A DNA stretch of 32,111 bases, from assembly GCA_049644325.1 (NCBI GenBank), contig JBARRR010000005.1, positions 1 through 32,111 of the forward strand. Direction: 5' to 3'. The notes beneath the pieces were generated by a model that worked only from the letters and a program-made list of their open reading frames with translations, made no database searches and was not told where the DNA came from. The translations under genes were made by a program, and so were the position numbers. Shown here piece after piece: positions 9,449-17,569 of the stretch. Source of the stretch: DASZHA01 sp049644325. Lineage in GTDB: Bacteria > Chloroflexota > Dormibacteria > DASZGP01. Numbering within the stretch: the stretch's first letter is position 1; each line of letters opens with the position of its first letter.

Positions 9449-11611
9449 ATGGAAGGCGATTCCGCGCGCGCAGACCCGGCTGAGACCCTCGACCGCTGGT
9501 CGCGGATAGCCCGCCGCATCGTCTGGGCCGTGGTCGTGCTGGACGTGCTGATGGTCGCGCTGATCGCGGTCTCCACCCCGTTTTTCGCCCAGTACTCCTC
9601 CCAGTACGGGGGAGGCGTCGCCAATTTCCTCTTCCCGCTCAGCCTCGTGGCTTCGGCGGGTTTCGGCGCGCTGATCGCGCTGCGGCGGCCGCGTCACCCG
9701 GTTGGCTGGCTCCTGCTCGCATCTTCCACAGCGTTCCTCGTCGACCAGGGAATCATCCAGGACTTCGTCGTCTACGCGATCCAGGTCCGGCATCGCACCG
9801 TGCCCGGCGGGGACCTGGTGGGCAGCTTCGAATCCCAGATCTGGGTGCTTGGCATCGCGCCGATCGCCATCTTCCTGCCCCTTGTCTTCCCCACTGGCAG
9901 GCTGCTGTCCCGTCGCTGGCGGCCGGTTGTGTGGATCGCGGTTGCCGCCGCGGCTGCGACCTTTGTCGGCAATAGCCTCAGCCCAAGCTCGGACGCGAGC
10001 GGCTACATCAAGGGGGTTCAGCCGGTTTCGCTGCCGGAGCCGTACTCGGCGATTGCCGGGGCGCTGGGCGCGGCGCTGATATTGCTGCCCATCTGCGTGA
10101 TCGCAGGTATCACCGCCATGGCGTTGCGGTACAAACGCGGGACGGCCGACGAGCGCCAGCAGATCAAATGGATGCTGTTTGCGGCGGGGTTCTATGCGTT
10201 CGGTTTCGCCAACAGCCTCATTTTCGGATTGTGGCTGGGCTTGAACCTCCCGATCCTTCAAGACGTAGGGGTCCTGGGCCTGGTCCTGGTGCCGGTGGCC
10301 GCGGCCATCGCGGTGTTGAAGTACCGGCTGTACGACATCGACGTCGTCATCAGCCGGACCCTGGTCTACGGCGCGCTGGCGGCGTTCATCACCGCCGTGT
10401 ACGTGGGCATTGTCGTTGGAGTTGGGACCCTGGTCGGCAGCGGCGGTCAGCCAAACCTGCTGCTCTCGATCGTTGCCACCGCGATCGTGGCGGTGGCCTT
10501 CCAGCCGGTGCGGGAGCGGCTACAGCGGATTGCAAATCGCCTCGTCTACGGCAAACGGGCGACGCCATACGAAGTGCTGTCCCAGTTCTCGGAGCGCGTT
10601 GCGGAGACATACGCCGCTGAGGAGGCGCTGCCGAGGATGGCCCGCGTGCTGGCGGAGGGGACGGGAGCGGAGCGCGCCCAGGTGTGGCTGCGCGCCGGGA
10701 GGCTGCTGCGGCCCGCCGCGGTGTGGCCCGAGTCTGATGGCGTCGCGGAGGAGCCGGTCCCGATGCGCCGCGACGAGCTGCCCGACCTCCCCGGCGAGCA
10801 GGCCGTGCCGGTCCGCCACCAGGGTGAGCTGCTGGGTGCTCTGACAGTAACGAAGCGCGCCGGCGACTCACTTACCCCGATTGAGCAGAAGCTGCTCGAC
10901 GACCTCGCCCACCAAGCTGGTTTGGTGCTGAAGAACGTTGGCCTCACGTCAGAGCTGCTCGCCCGATTAGAGGACCTCCGAGCATCGCGACAGCGGCTCG
11001 TCGCGGCCCAGGATCAGGAGCGGCGACGGTTGGAGCGCAACCTCCATGACGGCGCACAGCAGAACCTGGTGGCGATCAAGGTCAAGCTCGGCCTGGCCGA
11101 GGCGCTGTCCACGAGGGACCCGGCCAGGGCCCGGGAGCTCGTGACGCAGCTCAAGAACGACACCGACGAGGCCCTGGAAACCCTGCGCGACCTGGCCCGC
11201 GGGATATATCCGCCATTGCTGGCGGACAAGGGCCTCAGCGCCGCTCTCGAGGCCCAGGCCCGCAAGGCCACACTCCCCGTGAGCGTTGATTCCAACGGGG
11301 TCGAACGCTACCCACAGGAGATCGAGGCGGCGGTCTACTTCTGCGTGCTGGAGGCACTGCAGAATGTCCAGAAATACGCCGGGGCGAACAGCGCGGTGGT
11401 GCATCTGCGGGCGGAGGACGGCCTGCTGTCATTCGAAGTGGCCGATGATGGCAAGGGCTTCGATCCGGCGACGCAGAGCAGGGGATCCGGAACTCAGAAC
11501 ATGGAGGATCGGCTGGATGCCCTGGCCGGCAGTGTCGAGGTGCGTTCGATCCCGGGGCAAGGGACCACAGTCTCCGGCACATTGCCGGTCGCAGAGTCCG
11601 TTCCGGCATGA
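9449..11611 (+). CDS. membrane sensor histidine kinase HK1 (GAF, HisKA_3, HATPase)
   Basis: Sensor kinase of the NarL/DesK-type class, 720 residues from ATG 9449. An in-frame GTG at 9419 is rejected because the -10-like box would then lie inside the gene. The sensor, residues 1-290, has about eight hydrophobic segments with motifs RRPRHPVGW, VFPTGRLLSRRW and RQQIKW. KYRLYDID (291-298) starts the shared core: two more membrane helices, GAF (about 373-515), DHp with His533 in RNLHDGAQQ, and HATPase with N-box EALQNVQKYA (about 635) and G-box DDGKGFD (about 665), then GSGTQNMEDRL. The DxxxQ after His indicates phosphatase ability as well as kinase. It is the first gene of the array; ATGA overlap with HK2. 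The signal is unknown. Confidence 0.93.
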   Translation: MEGDSARADPAETLDRWSRIARRIVWAVVVLDVLMVALIAVSTPFFAQYSSQYGGGVANFLFPLSLVASAGFGALIALRRPRHPVGWLLLASSTAFLVDQGIIQDFVVYAIQVRHRTVPGGDLVGSFESQIWVLGIAPIAIFLPLVFPTGRLLSRRWRPVVWIAVAAAAATFVGNSLSPSSDASGYIKGVQPVSLPEPYSAIAGALGAALILLPICVIAGITAMALRYKRGTADERQQIKWMLFAAGFYAFGFANSLIFGLWLGLNLPILQDVGVLGLVLVPVAAAIAVLKYRLYDIDVVISRTLVYGALAAFITAVYVGIVVGVGTLVGSGGQPNLLLSIVATAIVAVAFQPVRERLQRIANRLVYGKRATPYEVLSQFSERVAETYAAEEALPRMARVLAEGTGAERAQVWLRAGRLLRPAAVWPESDGVAEEPVPMRRDELPDLPGEQAVPVRHQGELLGALTVTKRAGDSLTPIEQKLLDDLAHQAGLVLKNVGLTSELLARLEDLRASRQRLVAAQDQERRRLERNLHDGAQQNLVAIKVKLGLAEALSTRDPARARELVTQLKNDTDEALETLRDLARGIYPPLLADKGLSAALEAQARKATLPVSVDSNGVERYPQEIEAAVYFCVLEALQNVQKYAGANSAVVHLRAEDGLLSFEVADDGKGFDPATQSRGSGTQNMEDRLDALAGSVEVRSIPGQGTTVSGTLPVAESVPA

Positions 11612-13743
11612 CCAACTCGAATGGCCGGCTTGTAGCCAGCGCGGCCAGCTGGGCGGCGGTGGTCTTCGTGGTTGCCGGGTCTGCAGCGACGCTCTGGCTC
11701 ATCTACGTTTTAAGCCCGATGCTGCAGGGCGAAGCACTGCGAGGCTACGCAGTGGTTGCTTTCGGGCTCACCAACGTCATCTTCGGCGGCCTCCTGCTGC
11801 GCCGAGTGCCCGGCAACATTGTGGGCTGGTTGCTGACCGCCGCCGCGGTCGACCTGACGCTGACCGAGCTGGCGACCTTCTACGGAGCTTTTGCCCTCCA
11901 GGTCAATCAGTCGTTCCCGGCGGGGGCGTTGGCGGCCTGGCTCTCGACGTGGACCGCGTTTCCCGCGGTTGGTCTCATGGTCACGCTGTTGGTGCTGCTC
12001 TTCCCGGACGGGCGCGTGCCGTCTCCACGATGGCGAATCCTAGCCATCGCCAGCGCCGCCTACATCCTGGTGATCAGCGTCTTTGGGGCGATCAGCTCAT
12101 TCCCCAGCCACGGTGGCGCTGTTCGGATCGATGAGGTGGGTGGCATCGTCAAAGCCGACACCATCGGCGGCGACCTCACCGATCTCATCGGCTACGCCTT
12201 CCTCGGCTTGCTGATCCTCTGCGCCTTCTCGGTTGTGGGCCTCTTCCGTCGCCGGCGACGTGCCTCCGCAACCGTTCGCCAGCAGTTGAAGTGGTTCCTG
12301 TTCGCCTGCGCCTTCATCCTGGTGTTTGGATTCGTGCCCCACTTCTCGTCCGTCGTGATCTCGTTCCCGGCCGACGTGACCTTTGTCATCAGCGCCTTCT
12401 TCATCGCCAGCTTCCTCCTGGTGCCGGTGGCCGCGGGCTTCGCCATCCTGAAGTACCGGCTCTACGACATCGACGTCGTCATCAGCCGCACCCTGGTCTA
12501 CGGCGCCCTGGCCGCCTTCATCACGGCGGTTTACGTGGGCATAGTCGTTGGCATCGGCACCCTGGTTGGCAGCGGCGGCCAGCCCAACCTGGTGCTGTCG
12601 ATCGTTGCCACGGCGATCGTGGCCGTCGCTTTCCAACCGGTCCGGGAGCGGCTCCAGAGGGTTGCCAACCGGCTCGTCTACGGCAAACGGGCGACGCCAT
12701 ACGAAGTGCTGTCCCAGTTCTCGGAACGTGTCGCCGAGACCTATGCCGCCGACGACGCGTTGCCGAGGATGGCACGGGTGCTGGCCGAGGGAACCGGCGC
12801 CGAGCGTGCTCGGGTGTGGCTGCGCGCCGGGACCCTACTCCGCCCGGCTGCCGCCTGGCCCGAATCGCATGACGCCGATGAGGAGCCGGTCCCTCTGCGC
12901 GGCGAGGACCTGCCAGACCTGCTCGGTGAAGAGGCCGTTCCGGTCCGGCACCAGGGCGAGTTGCTCGGCGCGCTCACGGTAACCAAACGCCAGGGGGAGT
13001 CGCTGACCCCGATCGAGCAGAAGCTGCTCGACGACCTAGCCCACCAGGCTGGGCTGGTGCTGAAGAACGTCGGCCTAACGGCTGAGCTGCTCGCGCGGCT
13101 GGAGGACCTGCGCGCTTCGCGCCAACGACTGGTTGCAGCCCAGGACGAGGAGCGCCGTCGCCTCGAGCGCAATCTCCACGACGGCGCCCAGCAGAACCTG
13201 GTAGCGCTGAAGGTAAAGCTCGGCCTTGCCGAGGCGCTGTCGGGCAAGGACCCCGCAAGGGCCAAGGAGCTGATCGGCCAACTCAAGGGCGACACCGATG
13301 AGGCGCTGGAAACCCTGCGCGACCTGGCCCGCGGGATATATCCGGCCCTGCTGGCGGACAAGGGGCTCACCGCCGCGCTGGAGGCCCAGGCGCGCAAGGC
13401 CACGCTGCCTGTCGATATCGATGCCGATGGCGTCGGACGCTACCAGCAGGACGTGGAGGCGGCGGTCTACTTCTGCGTCCTGGAAGCACTGCAGAATACC
13501 CAGAAGTACGCCCAGGCCCGCAAGGCGACTGTGCGTCTCACAGCCGAGGGCGGAGATCTGCGCTTCGAGGTCGCGGACGATGGCAAGGGATTCGACCCGG
13601 AGACGGCCAAACGCGGCGCCGGCCTGACAAACATGGCCGACCGCCTGGACGCCCTGGGGGGCGGGATCAGGCTGGATTCAGCGGTAGGCGGAGGTGCCAG
13701 GCTCAGCGGCCACCTACCCGTAGAAGAGATGGCGCCGGCGTAA
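11608..13743 (+). CDS. membrane sensor histidine kinase HK2
   Basis: 711 residues; paralogue of HK1 in the core but with a different sensor (residues 1-281). The sensor has the same frame motifs (RRVPGNIVGW, LFPDGRVPSPRW, RQQLKW) and an extra-membrane stretch of about 30 residues around 170-200. The core has GAF, phospho-acceptor His524 in RNLHDGAQQ, N-box EALQNTQKYA, G-box DDGKGFD and GAGLTNMADRL. A 53-nt tract (12673-12725) is identical to 10541-10593 of HK1, including silent sites. It is translationally coupled to HK1. It ends 24 nt from the convergent cupin gene, so the first kinase unit closes here. Confidence 0.93.
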   Translation: MTNSNGRLVASAASWAAVVFVVAGSAATLWLIYVLSPMLQGEALRGYAVVAFGLTNVIFGGLLLRRVPGNIVGWLLTAAAVDLTLTELATFYGAFALQVNQSFPAGALAAWLSTWTAFPAVGLMVTLLVLLFPDGRVPSPRWRILAIASAAYILVISVFGAISSFPSHGGAVRIDEVGGIVKADTIGGDLTDLIGYAFLGLLILCAFSVVGLFRRRRRASATVRQQLKWFLFACAFILVFGFVPHFSSVVISFPADVTFVISAFFIASFLLVPVAAGFAILKYRLYDIDVVISRTLVYGALAAFITAVYVGIVVGIGTLVGSGGQPNLVLSIVATAIVAVAFQPVRERLQRVANRLVYGKRATPYEVLSQFSERVAETYAADDALPRMARVLAEGTGAERARVWLRAGTLLRPAAAWPESHDADEEPVPLRGEDLPDLLGEEAVPVRHQGELLGALTVTKRQGESLTPIEQKLLDDLAHQAGLVLKNVGLTAELLARLEDLRASRQRLVAAQDEERRRLERNLHDGAQQNLVALKVKLGLAEALSGKDPARAKELIGQLKGDTDEALETLRDLARGIYPALLADKGLTAALEAQARKATLPVDIDADGVGRYQQDVEAAVYFCVLEALQNTQKYAQARKATVRLTAEGGDLRFEVADDGKGFDPETAKRGAGLTNMADRLDALGGGIRLDSAVGGGARLSGHLPVEEMAPA

Positions 13744-13767
13744 GGCTCGACGCCACCTCCAGCGGAT

Positions 13768-14283
13768 CTACTGCTGAGGCGGCAGCCCCGGGAAAACCAC
13801 CCCGTGGTCGGCAAGCAGCCTCGGGAAGCTCTCGAAGTCGAGCTCCAGTCCGTACCTGGCGGCCAGTTCTGCGACCTTGACGGGATCGGGAGGACCGCCG
13901 GCGCCGATGTCGACCAGCTCGTCGAAGTACTTCTCGAACCCCGCCGGGGAGATGGTCTCAAGGATGCTGGCTGGCTCGTCGCCGGCGTTCCAGAACGTGT
14001 GCCACTGGCCCCGCGGCTTGAAGATCAGGTCGCCGGGCTCGCCATACACGACCTCACCGCCGAGGTCGGCGCCGATGCGGCCCTTGAGGACATAGCTGTA
14101 CTCGTCCTCCCGGCTGTGCCGGTGCAGCGGCGCCGCCAGTGCCCGTGGCGGCATTGGATGTTCGACCAATGAGAACCCGCCTCCGGACTCATCGCCGTTG
14201 ATCATGAAGCGGACATCGATCCCGCCGATGCTTCCAAGCTTGCCGTCCCTTGGACCAACCACGCGGACTGTTGTCGTTGCCAT
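13768..14283 (-). CDS. cupin-domain protein
   Basis: Single-domain cupin of 171 residues, probably a metal-binding small-molecule enzyme or binding protein. Both cupin motifs are complete: motif 1 with His54, His56 and Glu61 (HRHSREDE), then Gly68; motif 2 GDLIFKPRGQWHTFWN with His95 and Asn99. ATG 14283 is chosen because GGAGG (14289-14293, minus strand) lies 5 nt upstream; the frame extends further upstream but that would run through the operator. It is divergent from, and likely controlled by, the TetR gene. The substrate is unknown; this pairing is often seen with quercetinase-like or detoxifying cupins. It interrupts the kinase array. Confidence 0.88.
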   Translation of the reverse strand: MATTTVRVVGPRDGKLGSIGGIDVRFMINGDESGGGFSLVEHPMPPRALAAPLHRHSREDEYSYVLKGRIGADLGGEVVYGEPGDLIFKPRGQWHTFWNAGDEPASILETISPAGFEKYFDELVDIGAGGPPDPVKVAELAARYGLELDFESFPRLLADHGVVFPGLPPQQ

Positions 14284-14302
14284 TCCATCCTCCTTTTTGA
14301 TG

Positions 14303-14313
14303 AACACAGTGTT
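14303..14313. promoter_or_regulatory. palindromic operator between cupin and TetR genes
   Basis: AACAC-A-GTGTT, a perfect 5-bp inverted repeat around one base, in the 68-nt divergent gap. It is the form typical of TetR-family sites. It lies just upstream of the cupin ribosome site, so binding should block cupin transcription and may also regulate the tetR gene. Confidence 0.6.
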
Positions 14314-14334
14314 TAGTGAGCAGTCAGCATGGTA

Positions 14335-14340
14335 TACGAT
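14335..14340 (+). promoter_or_regulatory. putative -10 box for the TetR gene
   Basis: TACGAT, overlapping the GTATAC palindrome, ends 11 nt before the ATG at 14352. No Shine-Dalgarno precedes that ATG, so the transcript is probably nearly leaderless. Confidence 0.3.
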
Positions 14341-14351
14341 GAATAAACAGC

Positions 14352-14954
14352 ATGTCAAGCGAAAAGCGGATTTACACGCTCAAAGCCAGGGCCCGGCGCC
14401 AGGCCGAGACCCGCGAGCGCATCGTCGCGGCCACCTCCGAGCTCCACAGGGAGGTTGGCCCGGCGCGGACAACGATCGCGGAGATCGCCCGGCGGGCCGG
14501 CGTGCAGCGCCTCACCGTGTACAACAACTTCCCGGACGAGCGCGAGCTGTTCGCGGAGTGCAGCGCCCATTGGCTGGCACGTAATCCCCTGCCCGACCCC
14601 TCCCCCGCCTTCGCGTTGAGCGACCCAGACGAGATGCTGGGCGCGGTGCTACGGGGCCTCTACGGCTACTACCGGAAAACCGAAGCCATGGCCTTCAACA
14701 TCCAGCGTGACCGGCTGGTCATGCCCGCCCTGGACGCGGTCGTCACCGCCGGAGCGGATGCGCAGCTGGCCGTCCTCGCCAACGCGCTCACCGCCGGGTT
14801 CAAGCCGTCGGCGCGGAACCGAGTGGGCGTGCACGCGGCCGTGGCGCTGGCCCTTGACTTCTGGACCTGGCGGCGCCTCAAGCAGGAGGGTCTGAGCGAC
14901 GACTCCTCCGCTGACCTCATGTTGGCCTCGGTGAAGGCCGCCGCTGGAAGCTGA
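14352..14954 (+). CDS. TetR-family transcriptional regulator
   Basis: A 200-residue regulator. The N-terminal helix-turn-helix (about 20-67) is clear: RERIVAATSEL, TIAEIARRAGVQRLTVYNNF, PDERELF. The remaining 130 residues form the ligand/dimer domain, which is not recognisable by motif. It starts 68 nt from the divergent cupin gene, with a palindrome between them, so it probably represses the cupin gene and itself. A link to the kinases on either side is not shown. No strong Shine-Dalgarno; ATG chosen as first in frame. Confidence 0.92.
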   Translation: MSSEKRIYTLKARARRQAETRERIVAATSELHREVGPARTTIAEIARRAGVQRLTVYNNFPDERELFAECSAHWLARNPLPDPSPAFALSDPDEMLGAVLRGLYGYYRKTEAMAFNIQRDRLVMPALDAVVTAGADAQLAVLANALTAGFKPSARNRVGVHAAVALALDFWTWRRLKQEGLSDDSSADLMLASVKAAAGS

Positions 14955-14961
14955 CCGGCAG

Positions 14962-14977
14962 GGGGTGTTAGCACCCC
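14962..14977 (+). terminator. hairpin after the TetR gene
   Basis: GGGGTG-TTAG-CACCCC, a 6-bp stem with a 4-nt loop, 7 nt after the stop. No U-tract follows. It would separate tetR transcription from the second kinase unit. Confidence 0.4.
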
Positions 14978-15015
14978 AACTCCAGAGGGTGGCGATCCCG
15001 CGCTGAGTTCGGAGG

Positions 15016-15056
15016 GCACCCTGTTCAGTACGCGTTCGCCCGCTCAGAATGCGAAC
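15016..15056 (+). promoter_or_regulatory. promoter block of the kinase remnant / HK3 unit
   Basis: GCACCCT (15016-15022), 22 nt, CAGAATGCG (15045-15053), 3 nt, then ATGG; the counterpart of the HK1 block. A second kinase operon therefore seems to start here under the same control as the first. Confidence 0.5.
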
Positions 15057-15389
15057 ATGGCCCGAGAGAGGGGCAATGTGAGAGGCCGAGCATGGTGGCT
15101 GGCGTGGGGGATCCTCGTCGTCGCCGTCCTAATCGCGGCGCTTGACGTCGTGCTCGCGGTTCTGGACGTATCGCACCACCCGCCATCCGCTGACTTGATC
15201 CGGGACCAGCCCCAGGTCCAGGACAACGGCAGGGGCTTCGACCCCGCCGCGCGGCAGAAGGGCTCGGGGACCCAGAACATGGAGGACCGGCTCGACGCCC
15301 TGGGTGGCTGCGCGGTGGTTACCTCCGAGGTCGGCGCCGGGACGAGGGTGACGGGAACGCTGCCGATCGGCGTGGTGGTGGCGGTCTGA
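15057..15389 (+). pseudogene. internally deleted histidine kinase remnant (110 aa, reading frame open)
   Basis: The first part is a kinase-like N-terminus with one long hydrophobic helix (about residues 13-38). At about residue 55 it passes directly into the end of the ATPase domain: DNGRGFDPAARQKGSG then TQNMEDRLDALGG. The rest of the sensor, GAF, DHp with the phospho-His, and N-box are missing, roughly 600 residues compared with HK1. The deletion is in frame and the stop overlaps the HK3 ATG (TGATG). The piece after the junction resembles HK4 and HK1 (GSGTQNMEDRL). It cannot be a kinase. It may be a decayed gene kept as a translational lead-in for HK3, or a small membrane protein in its own right. 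Confidence 0.75.
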
Positions 15390-17569
15390 TGGCGACGGCA
15401 GGAGGGGCGACTCCAAGCGCGAAGCGAGCGCTCTTCGCCGTCTGGGGCGTCCTGATGCTGGTTGGCATCGCAGCTGAGGCGCTGACGCTGGCCAACCGCG
15501 CGACCTGGGATGGGCCCGAGACCGCATTCGGTACCGGCACCGTCTTCGCCGCCACGTACGGGCTTGCGGGTGCGTTGATCCTGTCGAGGCAGCCAGCCAA
15601 CCCTGTCGGCCGCGTCTTCCTCTACGTGACCACGGTCATGGTCGTCATGCAGTTCGCAAGCGAATACGCGATCTACGCCTTCCTCCCGGGTAACCCAGCC
15701 CTCCCCCTGCGCGACCTCTTTGGCTGGCTCAGCCAGTGGACGTTCTTCACCGCCTTCCCGCTGGGCATGACCCTGATCTTTCTCAGCTTTCCGGACGGGA
15801 TACGCGCGGGAAAGAAGTGGAAGGCCGTACTCATCCTGGCGATCGCGGGCGGCCTTGTGCTGACGCTCGGTTTCCTCCTCGCCCAGGGGCCCATAAACCC
15901 TGCCGCCCGCGGTAACGGCGCCTACACGATCCCGCTTCAGAACCCAACGGGCGTGCTGCCGGACCCGGACAAGGGGCTGGCCGGCGCCGTGCAGGGAATC
16001 GGCTGGGCAGGCTCCGGGCTGGCCCTGATCATCTCGGTGATCGCGCTGGTCGTGCGTCTGTTCCGCGAAACCGGAGAGCGCCGGCAGCAGCTCAAGTGGG
16101 TGGCCTACTTCGCCGCCCCGGTGGCGCCGGCCTTCGCGATCCACTTCTTCAATCTGGCCCTTCTGAACGGTGCCTTCCCGGACATCACCAAGCCGATCTA
16201 CATCGCCATCTACCTGGTGGGGATACCCACGGCAATGGCGATCGCGATCCTCAAATACAGGCTCTACGGCATTGACGTCGTCATCAGCCGAACGCTGGTT
16301 TATGGTTCTCTGGCGGCGTTCATCACAGCCGTGTACGTGGGCATCGTGGTCGGCGTCGGGAGCCTGATCGGCAGCGGTGGCAAGCCCAACCTGGTGCTCA
16401 GCATCATCGCCACCGCCATCGTCGCAGTAGCGTTCCAGCCGGTTCGGGAGCGGCTCAACAGGGTCGCCAACCGGATCGTTTACGGCAAACGAGCGACGCC
16501 ATATGAGGTGCTCTCGCAGTTCTCAGAGCGTGTTGCCGAGACCTACGCAGCCGATGAAGCGCTGCCTCGGATGGCCAGAGTGTTGGCGGAGGGGACGGGC
16601 GCCGAGCGCGCCGAGGTCTGGCTCCGAAGCGGCGTAGAAATTCGGACGGCGGCCGCATGGCCTGAGAGTAAGTCAGGCAACGGCTCGGCACCCGCGGTCC
16701 CTAGTAGACCGATGCCGGTCCGCGGCCATGAGCTGCCGGAGCTGCCGGGCGATCGCGCCGCCGCAGTGATGCACCAGGGCGAGCTGCTCGGAGCGCTGAC
16801 GGTCTCCAAGCGCCGAGGCGAGACACTGACCCCAGTCGAGGAGAAGCTGCTCGCCGACCTGGCGTCGCAGGCAGGGCTGGTGCTTAAGAACGTGGGTCTG
16901 ACGGCCGAGCTGCTGGCAAGGCTCGACGACCTGCGGGCCTCCCGGCAGCGGCTGGTCGCGGCGCAGGACGAGGAGCGCAGACGGCTGGAGCGCAATCTCC
17001 ACGACGGCGCCCAACAGAACCTGGTGGCGATCAAGGTCAAGCTGGGACTGGCTGAGAGCCTTGCAGCAAAGGATCCCGCCAAGGCCAAGGAGATGGTCAG
17101 CCAGCTCAAGGCCGACACCGACGAGGCCCTGGAGACGCTTCGCGACCTGGCCCGCGGGATCTACCCGCCGTTGCTCGCAGACAAGGGGCTGGCCGCGGCC
17201 CTCGAGGCGCAGGCGCGCAAAGCAACCGTGCCGGTCGAGGTCGACGCTGATGGCGTCGGGCGCTACCCACAGGAGACCGAGGCGGCGGTGTACTTCTGTG
17301 TTTTGGAGGCGCTGCAGAACGTGCAGAAGTACGCCGCTGCCAGCTCGGCTGCGGTGCGGCTGCGCGAGGACGCCGACCGCCTGGAATTTGAGGTGGCGGA
17401 CGACGGCGAGGGCTTCGACCCAGCCACCCGGCCGCGCGGCAGTGGGCTGACCAACATGGCTGATCGCCTCGAGGCGCTGGGCGGCGATGTTGACATCCAG
17501 TCGTCGCCTGGGGCCGGCACGCGCCTCCACGGCCGAATACCGATCGTGGTGGGGGCTGGCTTGAGTTGA
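15389..17569 (+). CDS. membrane sensor histidine kinase HK3
   Basis: 726 residues. The sensor (1-288) differs from its neighbours: the usual GW after the second helix is GR (SRQPANPVGR), and the FPxGR motif is FPDGIRAGKKW. The core begins KYRLYGID, where all other copies have YDID. GAF carries a longer variable loop (about 7 residues more than HK1). Phospho-acceptor His538 is in RNLHDGAQQ; N-box EALQNVQKYA, G-box DDGEGFD and GSGLTNMADRL are intact. Start ATG is in TGATG with the remnant; its stop overlaps the TTG start of HK4. Likely active, with unknown signal. Confidence 0.92.
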   Translation: MATAGGATPSAKRALFAVWGVLMLVGIAAEALTLANRATWDGPETAFGTGTVFAATYGLAGALILSRQPANPVGRVFLYVTTVMVVMQFASEYAIYAFLPGNPALPLRDLFGWLSQWTFFTAFPLGMTLIFLSFPDGIRAGKKWKAVLILAIAGGLVLTLGFLLAQGPINPAARGNGAYTIPLQNPTGVLPDPDKGLAGAVQGIGWAGSGLALIISVIALVVRLFRETGERRQQLKWVAYFAAPVAPAFAIHFFNLALLNGAFPDITKPIYIAIYLVGIPTAMAIAILKYRLYGIDVVISRTLVYGSLAAFITAVYVGIVVGVGSLIGSGGKPNLVLSIIATAIVAVAFQPVRERLNRVANRIVYGKRATPYEVLSQFSERVAETYAADEALPRMARVLAEGTGAERAEVWLRSGVEIRTAAAWPESKSGNGSAPAVPSRPMPVRGHELPELPGDRAAAVMHQGELLGALTVSKRRGETLTPVEEKLLADLASQAGLVLKNVGLTAELLARLDDLRASRQRLVAAQDEERRRLERNLHDGAQQNLVAIKVKLGLAESLAAKDPAKAKEMVSQLKADTDEALETLRDLARGIYPPLLADKGLAAALEAQARKATVPVEVDADGVGRYPQETEAAVYFCVLEALQNVQKYAAASSAAVRLREDADRLEFEVADDGEGFDPATRPRGSGLTNMADRLEALGGDVDIQSSPGAGTRLHGRIPIVVGAGLS

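Noticed and set aside
14303..15056. Insertion sequence or integron at the cupin/tetR interruption
   Set aside because: No transposase, terminal inverted repeats or target duplications were found at the edges; ordinary genes only.
15057..15389. Remnant as a normal small ATPase protein
   Set aside because: It lacks the N-box and most of the ATPase fold and cannot bind and hydrolyse ATP as it stands.
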